Shown here one piece after another: positions 1-11,133 of a stretch of 64,000 nt of DNA (within the stretch, counting starts at the first letter, position 1; every line of letters begins with the position of its first letter). The position numbers were made by a program, and so were the translations under genes. The notes below the pieces were generated by a model. That model searched no databases. It was given only the letters and a program-made list of their open reading frames with translations, and had not been told where the DNA came from. Origin of the DNA: Adiantum capillus-veneris (Eukaryota; Streptophyta; Polypodiopsida; Polypodiales; Pteridaceae); the NCBI GenBank assembly GCA_014529385.2, contig CM043969.1, positions 72,797,176-72,861,175 of the forward strand. The letters are read 5' to 3'.

Positions 1-329
1 TTATAGCGAGAGAAGCACAATGTTGCGAAGAGCTTTCACTTGTGAACGCAATGAAGCAGACAACACTTCACGAAGGAGTTATGAGCTTGAGAAGAAAACA
101 AGAGAGCACATGGAGCTCTGCGAAAATGTAGTAACGCTTATTATCCATATGAACTCTTTTACGTTTTACAAAAGTTTGATTCTATACTTTAGCCAAAGAT
201 TTTGGGTCAAAAATAGGAATAATATTACAGTGTAGAATTTTACTAATACAATCTGGAAGGATTTAGCCCCACTTTTTTGGCTCATAATTACATTAATGTT
301 TACATTTTAGCTAGAGACCTCCAAATTGA
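1..329. other. Unassigned AT-rich sequence
   Basis: No coding segment, repeat or regulatory motif could be supported here. A short open frame at 20-235 has no recognisable domain and is probably chance. Confidence 0.4.
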
Positions 330-1320
330 TCAAAAAAGATAAAAAATTACATCTTGGTTGTATGTAGACTCTGATGTTATCAACAGGGCTAACAATATTG
401 TATCCTTGGAGTTTTTTTTAATAAGAAACTTTTCATCAAAACTAAGAACTCTTTCCAATTGCATTTGATCATTTTTAGTATTGGCAAAAAAAAAGGATAA
501 GTACGGGATCATGAATGAATTGACCACCTTCACTGTGCTATGAAATGAAAGAAGCACATCCTCCCATCTTCTCATCTTGCTTCTAATTTGTCCATGTTCC
601 ACTGAGTTTTTTGTTTATTAAAGATACCTACCCCTAGTGGGGCACCAAGTTGGTGAAACAATGTTCCTTTAGAGACGATACCTCCTGACCAATCAAACGA
701 GACAAATGAGTCATTCTTTGAAAGGGAGATTGGCCTTGACTTCTCAATCTCTAGAGCCTTTTTTTTTTGGTGCACCGCTTTCAAAAATAGCCAAGATTCA
801 TCAACAAAAAATCTTGGCCACGAGTTGCTTTTTATTTGGGAGAGATAAGTCTCGAATGTCTCCTTTCTTTGCATTTGCCTCAAGGATTATAGCTAAGGAA
901 TGAGATCTGATTGCAAAGAAAAGAGCGGCTAAGGGGAAGCTTGGTTTTATTGACTTCTTGTCTTTGAAGGCTCCCACAACTCTGTTTGTTAAAAGGTTGT
1001 TCTCAGTAGCTGCCTGCTCCAAGGGTGTGCCATCTGATGCATACATGGGCCAAAGCCCAAAGCCTTCATGGTGCCTTCTACATGTATGACCACGACAGCT
1101 AATCATAAACTTTGTGAATGTCAATATAAAGGAATGTACATTCCTGATTGGTGAAGTTTGCATATTCTATGTGAGGAATCCCAAACCCCGAGCAAATATT
1201 TTTGAGCAAGCAATAATCCGAGCCAACAAAAACAAAAATATGAGTAACTTTACTAATTAGCAGTCCTCTTACAATGCAAAGCCCAAAAGCTAAAGACGGA
1301 GTCAATAAGGGCATGGCCAA
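330..1320 (-). pseudogene. Decayed LINE reverse transcriptase fragment
   Basis: Read on the minus strand from 1320 downward, successive frames resemble the palm and connection of a plant L1-type LINE reverse transcriptase. The segment around 1140-1100 reads FLYIDIHKVYD, matching the LDxxKAYD motif that carries the first catalytic Asp. Near 930-880 it reads PLAALFFAI, like the GCPLAPxLFAL motif. Near 800 it reads FFVDESWLFL, where functional elements have FADDSxLF, so the second catalytic Asp is Glu. At 650-480 it reads LGAPLGVGIFNK and later VVNSFMIPYLSFF, typical of the region after the palm. The frames are broken by shifts near 1130, 830 and 600, so this is a relic. No endonuclease domain, UTR or poly(A) tail was located. 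Confidence 0.6.
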
Positions 1321-1683
1321 CTTAGTTTATGAGCAGTAAGCCTTGAGAGGTTCTAATCATGGCAGGTACATAGGCTCAAAGCATCACAGGCAGTAGCAAG
1401 TAGTGACAGGGAGAGCAAGGCACAGAAGGGAGAGAGAAAAAGAGAGTTGATCGACAAGGGACCGGCATGGCTTGAAAGCTATGTTTTTTTAGACATAGTA
1501 ACACAATTGTGCCTTTTCAAGCATAGTAACACAACTGTGCCAGTGGAAAGTTCTTTGTTGTCTAAGATGGTCAGGGGATGTAAGTGGGAATTAAGCCTTG
1601 CATAGCCATAGCCTAAACTCTTAGAAAAAGGCCGCCTACAATTCTGAATACTATTCCAAGATACCTTAATACAAACTTTTTTT
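1321..1683. other. Unassigned, with a short direct repeat
   Basis: No gene seen. A 22-base direct repeat, CATAGTAACACAANTGTGCC in essence, occurs at about 1495-1515 and again at 1521-1542, separated by a few bases. The sequence becomes AT-rich just before the retrotransposon stub that starts near 1684. Confidence 0.4.
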
Positions 1684-1751
1684 CATAAAAACTAATATCT
1701 AATTCTCCCAATGACTTTCTCATGTTAAACTGATCATTTAATATGGGGAAG
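1684..1751 (+). mobile_element. 3' internal stub and PPT of an X-type element
   Basis: About 68 bases matching the last internal bases of elements A and B, ending in the purine tract AATATGGGGAAG directly before an LTR. The same stub, cut at nearly the same base (TCATAA), precedes the lone X-type LTR on the minus strand at 10838-10770. A polypurine tract here means the following LTR was once a 3' LTR. Confidence 0.65.
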
Positions 1752-2119
1752 TACCAGGGGAGTAAAAGCTAGAATATTGGTAAGGCTGCCAGACCGGTCT
1801 CTATAGGGATCCAACGGAGAGAAAATAGGGATCCAAAGGGGTCATTCTGCAAAAGATCAATGTGCATCACTGGAGCTTAAAAGACCTAAGGCTCATCTCC
1901 ATTAAGACTTCCATAGGCTAAGGTTCCAAAATTTTAATTGAAAAGTCCAAATGGTCAAAGCTAGGAAAATGGGATGGTGGAGGGAAGACTCAAAAGTCTT
2001 CCCACATCCCTATCAAGGAGGGGGAGAGCCCTAAGAGTAGGGGAGGAGAGATAAACATACACTTACACACTCCAAAGCTTCCTCGGAGGGAATATTGGAC
2101 ACATGGCACACTCCTAGGC

Positions 2120-2480
2120 CAGTTGCCCCCAATCTTCCCTCAAATCCTATTGGATGGCCATAGAGGTGGACCAATGAGGATTAGGCTAGAGTAAAATTAG
2201 TCTAATTAAATTTAAAATGCTTGATTAAAAAACCAATGGAAATTAAGCTCCCCAGGAGACTATTGGATAGTCTACCAAGGGGTCCAATGAGCATCAAGCA
2301 GACCAATGGCTTGCGTGATTCCTATTGGCCAGTAGACTAAAAGGCCCAATGCGAGTTTAATAAATTATTTTAATTACCTAAAGCTCTCACAGAAGGGGAA
2401 AGGAGGGCACATGTCACAAGGCTATCAATTATGCTTCTAATTTGTGATTGGCTAAGTCTTACAAGAGCCAATGGGAGGCT
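2120..2480. promoter_or_regulatory. Dense CCAAT/ATTGG array in the LTR
   Basis: At least ten CCAAT or ATTGG pentamers in both orientations fall within about 360 bases (for example CCTATTGGATGG, GACCAATGAGG, GGTCCAATGAGC, CCTATTGGCC, GCCAATGGG). The density is repeated in the minus-strand X LTR at 9990-10385 and, more sparsely, in the Y LTRs. CCAAT is the known target of NF-Y; a promoter or enhancer role here is inference. Confidence 0.5.
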
Positions 2481-2549
2481 AGCAAGAGTAAATGGCAAGA
2501 GGGGTCGACCAAGAAGAGAGAGAGGGTTGCATTTTTTACCAACACATTG

Positions 2550-2550
<1 letters not shown>

Positions 2551-2622
<72 letters not shown>
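2551..2622. repeat. (CA)36 microsatellite
   Basis: Uninterrupted CA dinucleotides inside the X-type LTR. The matching position of the minus-strand X LTR carries a TG/AG/TG compound tract, so the tract belongs to the LTR subfamily. Confidence 0.97.
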
Positions 2623-2626
<4 letters not shown>

Positions 2627-3288
2627 AACAACTCATGTGTGCAAGAAGAACTCCATCTCCTTCTCCAAGAATTGAGAAGTAGAGGCCTACACCAACAACT
2701 CTTGGCTATGGAATGCAAATCCAACCAAGAGCCAAGCTTTAATGGCATGCTCATCTCCTCTACCATGCTAAATACTAAGCTAAGCTATGCTATTAGAGTG
2801 ATTATGTGAGGAGAATACTTCTTTCTTGTAAGGTACATCTTCTTCCTCTCAATCATCCTCATTCCCTGCTAGCTCTCACCATTTTTGAAGGTGTGTGAGG
2901 TCTTGGGACTGAGTCTAGGGACACTAGATGTGTTTTTCAAGCATAATTTGGTGCATGAAGCTTCCATCTCCATTGCACCAATGAGTTTTGTCAAGGAACA
3001 CAAGAATTGTATTGTACAAAAGTCTCCTTTGATGGGAGAAGCTCTAATACAAAGCCTTTATGGAGGGGGGACCAGCTCCATGTAAATCAGGTCCTCAACT
3101 ATTGTCAATTGTTCTATCTCTCTCTCTCTTTTCAAGTATTGTCAATGCTAAATCAGCTATGTGTAAATTTCTATGTTCCTTTCTCAAATTAAGTACTCTC
3201 TCTATGCTCATTAGGAACTTGTTCTTAATGAAATGCTCACTATGTTATCAATTTCCACTACACACAAGTTACTAGTCACAAGTTACAT

Positions 3289-3306
3289 TGGTATCATAGC
3301 TATTGG
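3289..3306 (+). other. Primer-binding site, initiator-Met tRNA type
   Basis: TGGTATCATAGCTATTGG lies one base after the LTR end. It resembles the plant initiator-Met complement TGGTATCAGAGC, with one difference in the first twelve bases. Confidence 0.65.
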
Positions 3307-3662
3307 TTTCTCTGTCCTTGCTCAAGAAGAGAGGTCCTCAAGCTTGTTACAAATGGTTGGTGTTATTAATTGCAAAAGAGTAAGTAGAATAGGGATTTTT
3401 CATCCTTGAAGCACGGGGATACAGTCGAGAGCTATGGTCTTAATAATGGAGTCCTACGGGGCTTGGCTAAACCACTATTGAGCTATTAGAAGCTTGACAG
3501 GAACCGGTGTTGTCTTGGTTCTGTTGAACCCTCTCTGCTATTCCTTGCAATTAATAATATTCGAGCCACGGGTATAGATGCTTGAGTGCTTATCTTTGAA
3601 GGTAAAGAGGAGTAGAAACTAGGGCTTGAAGTGCCAAAGTACAAGTAAAAGATCTATCTTCT

Positions 3663-5083
3663 ATGATAGATGAGTATGTTGTTGACCCTGACTTTAGAGA
3701 CATAATGTCAGCCCTTGCTTTGGGGAAGAAAGAGGAACCATTCACCTTCGAGGATGGTTATCTTCTCCACGGCAATAGGCTATGTGTTATCCACTTCCTT
3801 TGTGAGAAAGTCATGTATGAATCCCATGTTCCTCCCTATGCGGGGCATTCAACCTACTTTCCGAGGAGTAGAAACGTGCTTCGTATGTTTCCAAATGTTG
3901 AGTATGCCAAAAGACCAAGTATGATAGAGGGAAGCAACCTGGATTACTCCAACCATTGCCTATCCCAAATTCACCATGGTAGAGTATATCCATGGATTTC
4001 ATCTTTGGATTACCCAAGTCTATCCATGGGAATACGTAAATATGGACACTAGTCGACAGGTTTAGCAAGCAAGCACACTTTATTCCTGTCAAAAAGACTA
4101 TAAAGGCACACCAAATGGCAACTCTCTTCATATCACAGATTTTCAAACACCATGGATTGCCAACATCCATGGTGTCAGATAGAGATCCTAGAATGACCAT
4201 TAATTTTTGGAAAGGTCTCTTTGAAAATCTAGGAACAAGAATGAATTTCTCTTCGGTCTATCACCCACAAACGGATGGCCAAAGTGAGATAGCCAATCTT
4301 ACAATACTTGATCTACTAAAGACTTATGTTACAGAAGTAGATCAATGCTCACAATGGGAAAAGTACTTACCTCTTGTAGAGCATGCATACAATAATACTA
4401 TACATATTTCTACGGAAAAAGCACCTTTTGAAAATAATTGAGGGAAGACCTAAAAGTCCCTTGCTACTTAAAGTACATGAGAAGATCTTCGTTGCCGATG
4501 AGTATAGCCATGACCCACAAGAATCTTTTCAAAAGATTAAGGAGGCTATATCCATCTCTCAATAAAGACAAAAAGTTGTTGCTCACAAGCACAGAAGGGC
4601 CTTAACATTCAAAGAAAATGATTGGGTCTTACTTAAGTTTCCTAAGGCTCGATTGATGTAAACAATGGGTAAAAGTCCTACAGGCCATCAAAAGTATTAT
4701 GCTAAGATAGCAAAAAGATATTATGGTCCTTTCCAAATCTTTGAAGCCCATCAATGAGATGGCTTATCAACTCAAGTTGCCCAACCATTGGCTCATACAC
4801 AATGCTTTTCATGTGAGCCTGCTTAAGCCCTACAAAGGAGAGCCACCAAACCAAGTGAACCCATTATTGAAGACCCTCCCGAAATCAAAGACCAATAAGA
4901 GGTGCTACAATCCAAAGCTATCCTTCGGCATGAAGACAAGGTACTATAGCATGGTAAGATTATCTGAAGGTATCTTGTTAAGTTAAAAAATTATTCTTTT
5001 GAAGATGCTAGATGGATGCAAGGAATACAGCCTAAGGATAGTATGAACCTTGTCAATGCTTACAATGCTACATTAGAGTAAGC
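3663..5083 (+). pseudogene. Integrase and chromodomain remnant of element A
   Basis: Segments in shifting frames encode the chromovirus integrase end of pol. 3663-3920 matches the region leading to the zinc-binding HHCC module. 4115-4441 holds the second half of the catalytic core, with VSDRDPR (second Asp) and HPQTDGQSE (catalytic Glu). 4723-4870 carries the GPF/Y-like part, reading LKLPNHWLIHNAFHVSLLKP. 4957-5083 reads YLVKLKNYSFEDARWM, a C-terminal chromodomain tail that ends at a stop near 5083. Frameshifts and stops interrupt it near 4050, 4440, 4565 and 4720. Chromodomains of this class guide integration by binding modified histone H3. No function is expected in this copy. Confidence 0.75.
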
Positions 5084-5481
5084 AAATGTACAAATTTCTT
5101 TTAAATGACCAATGTTTTTGTCTTATAAGACTAGTTCTCTTTTTATTGTACACAAAATTAAATAGTATGTATGCTTAGAATCATGTTTGTGATGACGACG
5201 TCTCTCAAACACCAAGTAGAATTTATCGCTTTACTTGGGAGAATGAAATGGACTAAAGAGCATACATGCTTCCCAATCACCAAATGATTAGTCATCCATC
5301 TTGGAAAGATGTCGTAGGGTAAAAAGAGATCCTCTACCCGCTAAGTAAGATTGACTAATGACTAAGGCTTTATCTCTTCTACCTCATAATCAAGGACGAC
5401 TATGATTCAAGAGAGAGGTAGTCTCATAAAATCTAATATCTATCCAACCTAAATGATTTTCTCATATTAAACCGATCATTT

Positions 5482-5493
5482 AATGTGGGAGAA
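5482..5493 (+). other. Polypurine tract of element A
   Basis: AATGTGGGAGAA sits immediately upstream of the Y-type LTR; element B has the same tract on the minus strand at 12677-12666. This tract primes plus-strand DNA synthesis in LTR elements. Confidence 0.7.
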
Positions 5494-7537
5494 TAAACGG
5501 AAACAAGGGTTAGAATATATACATGTGCTTTCAGATCTATTTCAACACGGGGCCAATGGTAAAGGGGTCCAAATGAGAGATTTTATGTCAAAGAGCAAGG
5601 CTAGCTAATGGAACTTAAAGACCTTAGGGTTAGATTCATTAAAGACCTTCAAAGGTTAGTGTTAAAAAGTCCTTTGACCTTAGGTAACCTAGGGTTGAGC
5701 TTGAGATGGGAACCCGGGCCAAGCTTGAGGTGCTTATCATGCTTGATGACTGAGATGCTTGAGGTGATTGACGGCTGAGATGCTTGTCAAGCTTGAGATG
5801 CTAGGGTTGTACTTGAGGTGGGACCCCGCCGGCCCAAGCTTGAGGGGCTTAAGGACCAAGCTTGTGGTGGGAACCGGGCCCAAGGTTGAGGGGCTTGAGG
5901 TGTCAAAAAGTCAACAAGTATCCCTACACGGAGGGAGCGAGCCCTACAAGTTGGGAGCATGAGAGAGATCACACAAACCCTCACTCAAGGCAAACCTAGA
6001 CCAAGGAGGCAACAAGGACACATGTCAACCTCCTCCTCATGTTGCCCTCATGGTGTGCCTAAAGCCTATTGGTTGGCCTCCCAAGGGGTCCAATGATAAT
6101 TAAGTAGAATTAATTAATTGTTTTAGCATTTATCAATTCCTCTCTCTCAAAGGGAAAAGGGGGGACACTTGTCCCAAGGCTACCCTTGTTGCTTGATATG
6201 CCCTTGCATGTGATTGGCTAGGCCTAAAGAGGTCCAATGATCTTCAATCATGAGCTTGAGGTTCTTGATGACTGAGATGCTGGAGGTGCTTGAGGTGCTT
6301 GAGGTGCTTGATGACTGAGATGTTGGAGGTGCTTGAGATGCTTGATGACTAAGATGCTTGAGGTGCTTGTCATGCTTGAGATGCTAGGGTTGTACTTGAG
6401 GTGGGAACCTAGCCCAAGCTTGAGGGGCTTAAGGGCCAAGCTTGTGGTGGGAACCGAGCCCAAGGTTGAGGTGTCAAAAAGTAAACAAGTATCCCTACAA
6501 GGAGGGGGCAAGCCCTACAAGTTGGGAGCATGAGAGAGAACACGCACACCCTCACTCAAGGCAAACCTAGACCAAGGAGGCAACAAGGACACATGTCAAC
6601 CTCCTCCTCATGTTGACCTCATGCTGTGCCTAAAGCCTATTGGTTGGCTTCCCAAGGGGTCCAATGATAAATTAGTTAATTTAATTAATTGTTTTAGCAT
6701 TTATCAATTCCTCTCTCTCAAAGGGAAAAGGGGGACACTTGTACCAAGGCTACCCTTGTTTCTTGATATACCCTTGCACGTAATTGGCTAGGCCTAGAGA
6801 GATCCAATGATCTTCAATCATGAGCTACAAGGGGGGGCTCCTTGAGGGGTATACTCTCCCACACACACTCTCATTGTGTGAAGTACAAAGTGCAAGAGCT
6901 TCATCTCCTTCTCCAAGCAAGTAGAGAAGTTGAGAGCCTACACCAACACTCATGGCTATGGAATGCAAATCCAACCAAGAGCCATTCTTCAATGCTTAAG
7001 CTTGCCATATTCATTACTATGGTATTGTGTATGCTAGCAAGAAGAGTGATGATAAGTAAGGAACTAATTATTTCTCCTATGAAATGTTTCTTCTTCATCT
7101 TCCCTACCCTCATTCCCTGCTAGCTCTCTCCACCTTCGAAGGTGTTTGAGGTCTTGGGACTGAGGCTTGAGATAGTTAATGCTTTCCACAAAGTTCATGT
7201 TATGCTCGTAATGCATGAAGCTTTCCATCTTCATTGCATCAACTAGGTCACAAGGTACATAAAAGATTGTATTGTACCAAGTTGATGGGAGAAACTATAA
7301 TACAAATGCCTATTGGAGGGGGGACCGGCTCCACATAAATCCGTTCCTCAATTATTGTCATGTTCTCTAAACTTTCGCTTTTGCAAAAAGTATTGTTCAT
7401 ACCAAGTTAACTAAATGCTATGTTTATGTTGCTACCATCAATTAATAAGTTCACCGGCTATGCTCACAAAGTAATTTCACAAAAGTACTTTCTCTAATTT
7501 CCGCTACTCTTAAAGTTAGTGGGCCATTTCCATTACA
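5494..7537 (+). mobile_element. LTR, subfamily Y (3' LTR of element A)
   Basis: It begins TAAACGGAAACAAGG after the purine tract and ends GGCCATTTCCATTACA. It matches both LTRs of element B on the opposite strand. At 2044 bp it is about 0.5 kb longer than B's 3' LTR, mainly because of an internal tandem duplication. A low-complexity stretch at 5700-6480 is built from GAGGTGCTTGATGACTGAGA-like words. Confidence 0.75.
5801..6824 (+). repeat. Tandem duplication of about 575 bp inside LTR-Y
   Basis: The block from CTAGGGTTGTACTTGAG at 5801 to CTTCAATCATGAG at 6254 recurs at 6384-6824, offset 570-583 bases, with scattered differences. The copies are joined by GAGGTGCTT/GATGACTGAGATGCT minisatellite words, which probably seeded unequal exchange. 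Element B's 3' LTR has a single copy. Confidence 0.85.
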
Positions 7538-7539
7538 AA

Positions 7540-8560
7540 GCCATTATGGTGGGAGGTGATCACCTTATCCAAGATTGGAGATAGCCTTAGGGTGATAACT
7601 TTAGCAATGATTTTGCAAGACACTCTCATCATTGTTATAGGCCTCTAGTGCTTTAGCTAGGAGAAACATATTGGCTTAGGTATAGGCTTGATAAGACCTC
7701 TTTTAATGCTACGGTCTAGCACTCCCTCTAACAAGACTTGTTTTCCAAGTGAGTAATGGAGTCGTCCTCCCGAAACTCCTTGAAGAAATTTGTTGTCATT
7801 CAATCCCATCCTGGTGACTTCTTATTGGCCAAGGATTGTGAGGCAATTGAACATTCATCTTCGATGGTGATTTTTTCCAAGAGGTCCGCGTTTGTGGGTG
7901 CTATTTTTCTATTAAAACTATTGAGAAGTGAGGCTCTTGCTTCTTCAACCTCTATTGGCTGAACTTTTGGTTGCCCTATGATTCATCTTAAATTATCTAG
8001 CATCAATTTTGCCATTTTATATGGGTCGTGCACTTCATTTCCTATGTAGTTCATGATTGTTGTGATGATACCCCGTCTTCTTCTGTTTTTAAGAGCTCTT
8101 AAGAAATATGGACTGATTGGTAGCCTCAAGCTTAAGGTATATTTTCCTAGATAATAATTTTGCCTTTTTAACTTTTTTTTGGTTGTTGTTTGGCAAGATC
8201 TACTTTTACTTCAAGCCACCTCTTCCACTCAGCATCGGTGATTGTCCCTTCATTCTTTTTTATAGTTAGCACCTCCACTTAATCTTTATTTTTTTGATAC
8301 TTGACGTCATGAGCCTTCTTCATCCTTGGCCCTATTCTTTTGATCCAATAAACTGTGCATTTGTTTAGGCTAAATATTGAAGGCTTGTGTAAGTGTAGCT
8401 TGACGTGCTACCCCATGGACCTTAAGGCCGTAGGTCTGCCATTGCCCACTTCTTGCTAGGCTCTTCCATTTAGCTTTTCTCAATCCCTTCAATAGGCTAG
8501 ATGGGCTTGTCTTGTCTCTTTTACACTCCACTGTATCAAAATCCCCAGACGTGCAATGCT
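7540..8560 (-). pseudogene. Second decayed LINE fragment (linker and RT start)
   Basis: Read from 8560 downward. Around 8230-8110 comes the charged linker between endonuclease and RT (WKRWLEVKVDLAKQQ). At 7830-7790 it reads SLANKKSPGWD, then NFFKEF, matching the plant LINE motif MKNNKSPGPDGxxxEFYK. At 7725-7560 it reads GLIKPIPKP, then WRPITMM and KIIAKVITLRLSPIL, matching GxIKLIPK...NWRPISL...KIxAKxLAxRL of RT fingers. In-frame stops and small indels are present. The fragment stops where the LTR of element A begins, so one interrupted the other or both are truncated. It covers a different part of the ORF from the relic at 330-1320. Confidence 0.65.
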
Positions 8561-9144
8561 TAAATAAACCTACCTAGGTTTTCCTTTCAGTTCAAATTTC
8601 GAGGTGATAAAACTACAAAATCTAGAGAAAATTAGTGTAAAATCCTTAAGATATAGAAAAGCTTACCCCTAAATTTCTAATAGGCCAATTTTTAAGTTCA
8701 ATGTGTACAAAAACCAGCCTTGTATCGACCAAGATTTGCAAAAACCGGTTCAAGCAAAAACTTTTCCTTGTATACTGCTGGTCAAAAATGAGAGAAAATC
8801 TAGCTTTTAGCAGATTTGGCACATTGTGATGCCTCTAAGTATTGAATTTGAATCAATGTACACTCTCATTTCCCTTCCATTCAAATTTTACAGCAATTTA
8901 CACAAGTTAGGTGAGCTTGCAGTAAGAATAGCAAGCTGCTGTAGATTTCTTTTCTAATATAACCTTTCTCACATAATGTAATGTGAGATTTGCAAAAAAA
9001 TAAAGAAAGAATAGCAAGCAGCCTTCTTTTTCCATAAACCAAAGATGCAACTAAGCAAAAACGGCACCTTGGTCCTTCATGCGCACCTTTGGAGAACTGC
9101 GCTTGGTCCTTCATGCACTTGTTTGTTTCTTCATGGTCGGGCAT
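8561..9144. other. Unassigned sequence between LINE relic and LTR-X
   Basis: No coding domain seen. Part of it (8570-8660, with CCTAGGTTTT and TTAGTGTAA words) resembles 21780-21970, suggesting a shared low-copy repeat. Confidence 0.35.
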
Positions 9145-9845
9145 TGTAACATTTAATGGCCTAAAAACTTGTGTGTAGCGAAAATTAGCATGAACATAGT
9201 GGGCATTTCATTAGCATAGATTCCTAATGAGAATTACAAGAGTGCTTGGGTGGAGAGAGCAACAAGAAAACATAACACCTAGTTAGATAGCATGAGCAAT
9301 ACTTTCAAAAGAGAGAGAAATTAAGCTATTGACAACAGTTGAGGACCGGATTTTCATGGAGCCGGTCCCCCCCTCCAAAAGGCTTTGTATTATGGTTTCT
9401 CCCATCAAGAGAGACATTGTACAATACAATTCTTTGTGTTCCTTCAAGACTAGCTAGTGAAATGAAGATGAAAGCTTCATGCACTAAGCAAAACACTTAG
9501 CAAACACAACATCAATTATCCCTGGTCTCAGACCCAAGACCACACACACCTTCGAATATGGTGAGAGCTAGCAGGGTATGAGAGTAGATTGAGAGGAAGA
9601 AGGAGTAGTCTTACGAGAAAGATGTACATCTCCTCACATAATCACTCATATAAGCATAGCTTAGCTTAGTAATTAGCTTGGTAGAGGAGATGAGCATGCA
9701 TTGGAGCTTGGCTCTTGGTTGGATTTTCATCCACATGCCAAGAGTGTGTCGATGTAGGCTTCTATCTCACAAGCTTAGAGTAGGTGATGAGCTCTCCATT
9801 AAAGCTTGGGAAGAGATAGTCTTTTTCTTGCTTCTCACATAGACT

Positions 9846-9891
<46 letters not shown>

Positions 9892-10838
9892 GTGTGTGTG
9901 TGTGTCTGTGTGTGTGATAATGCCTTGCAAAATCAGCCTTTCTCTCTCTTGGTCGACCCCTCTTGCTATTTTCTCTTGCAGGCTCCCCATTGGACAGTGC
10001 CAAGCTTAGCCAATGAGAATAGGGGTAAATTGAAGAACCTTCTGACATGTGTCCCTCTTTCCCTTTTTGAGAGAGCTTTATCAATTAAACTTAATTGATT
10101 TAAATGAATTAAATCCCCATTGGACCTTTTCCCACTCTGGCCAATAGGAATTAAGTAGCCCATTGGGCTGCTCAATTCCTATTGGACCCCTTCACGGGCT
10201 GTCCAATAATCACCCAGGAGACTTAATTTTCATTGGTTCTTTTTATTAAGTTTTTTAAAATTAATTAGACTAAATTTACTCTAGCCTAATTCTCATTGGT
10301 CCACTTCAAAGGTCATCCAATAGGAATTTACTCTAGCCTAATTCTCATTGGTCCACTTCAAGGGTCATCCAATAGGAATTGAGCACGCTTTGGGGGCAAC
10401 TAGTTTAGGCATCTGACATGTGTCCTTTATGCCCTTTGTGTTCAAATGGGAGCTTGTGTGTGTGTGTGAGTAAGTTTTTTAGTCTTTCTCTCTCATCCCC
10501 CTACCTTTAGGGCTCGCCCCCTCATGTATAGGGATGTGTGTTGACTTTGGAGAGTACATAAACCATCCAATTTATCCTAAGCTTTAACCCTTTGGACTTA
10601 CACTTTGAATTTGGAACCTTAGCATTTTGGAAGTCTTAATGTGTTGCACCCTAGGGTCTTTGGAGCACATTTCATGTACATAGCTCTTCTGCAGATGGCC
10701 CCCCTTTGGATCCCTACTGTGGCCTCATCTGCTAGCCTTACCAATATTCTAGCTTTCTCTCCCCTGGCACTTCCCCATATTAAATGATCAGTTTAACATG
10801 AGAAAATCATTTAGGAGATCTAGATATTAGTTATTATG
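9145..10838 (-). mobile_element. Lone X-type LTR with short internal stub
   Basis: On the minus strand the stub runs 10838-10770 and ends in the purine tract AATATGGGGAAG. The LTR begins TGCCAGGGGAG at 10769 and ends AAATGTTACA at 9145. Its body matches the LTR at 1752-3287, including the GGAGGGGGGACC region and CCAAT boxes. Internal sequence is absent apart from about 69 bases. The pentamer GGCAT flanks both ends (9140-9144 and 10842-10846), which could be a target-site duplication around the whole unit, or chance. Confidence 0.7.
9844..9917. repeat. (TG)n(AG)n(TG)n compound microsatellite
   Basis: About 27 bases of TG, 22 of AG, then TG again with one interruption, inside the lone X-type LTR. 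Confidence 0.97.
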
Positions 10839-10846
10839 ACAGGCAT

Positions 10847-11133
10847 CCACCACTAGATGTTGCATGTCGAGCCCCAAGCGACCTTCTCCTTCTCCCAATT
10901 TCTCTCCCAACCATGTCTGCTCGTATTAAAGGGACATGCTTTGCGCTTCTTTGGTCGATAAGAGGAGGCGTAGAGCTGGAGAGGAGGCAAGGAGCCGGGG
11001 ACGTAACAATAGGTATGTCGTAAACATTTCAAAAAAAGAATCAAAAGAAATGGGTACTCAAAGTGAAGAATTAAAAATCTCATGAGATGCCATTAAAAGA
11101 AATGAGTACTTACAGTGAAGAAAGAGAAGCAAG
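10847..11133. other. Spacer between LTR-X and LTR-Y with a short duplication
   Basis: No gene seen. AAGAAATGGGTACTCAAAGT near 11045 recurs as AAGAAATGAGTACTTACAGT near 11097, a degenerate repeat offset about 52 bases. Confidence 0.4.

Larger units (their letters stand above)
1752..3287 (+). mobile_element. LTR, subfamily X (5' side of element A)
   Basis: It begins TACCAGGGG immediately after a purine tract and ends CAAGTTACA immediately before a primer-binding site. The partner copy on the minus strand at 10769-9145 begins with a proper TG (TGCCAGGGG), so TA here is a mutated TG. The LTR holds a (CA)36 microsatellite, many CCAAT boxes, and a 3' half related to subfamily Y, including the shared GGAGGGGGGACC segment. 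Confidence 0.75.
1752..7537 (+). mobile_element. Ty3/gypsy chromovirus element A, internally deleted
   Basis: The unit consists of an X-type LTR, a primer site, a short leader, the integrase-to-chromodomain end of pol, a purine tract and a Y-type LTR. Gag, protease, RT and RNase H are missing. The leader (3307-3645) matches that of element B, then the sequence jumps to the start of the integrase region near 3650, a deletion of roughly 3.4 kb relative to B. The two LTRs are different subfamilies, so this is not a simple insertion but probably a recombinant of two related copies. Confidence 0.75.

Noticed and set aside
2431-2809. Overlapping frames rich in Thr-His or Val-Cys
   Set aside because: Translations of the (CA)n microsatellite; the same applies to frames near 9844, 21349, 30783, 40346-40733 and 45891.
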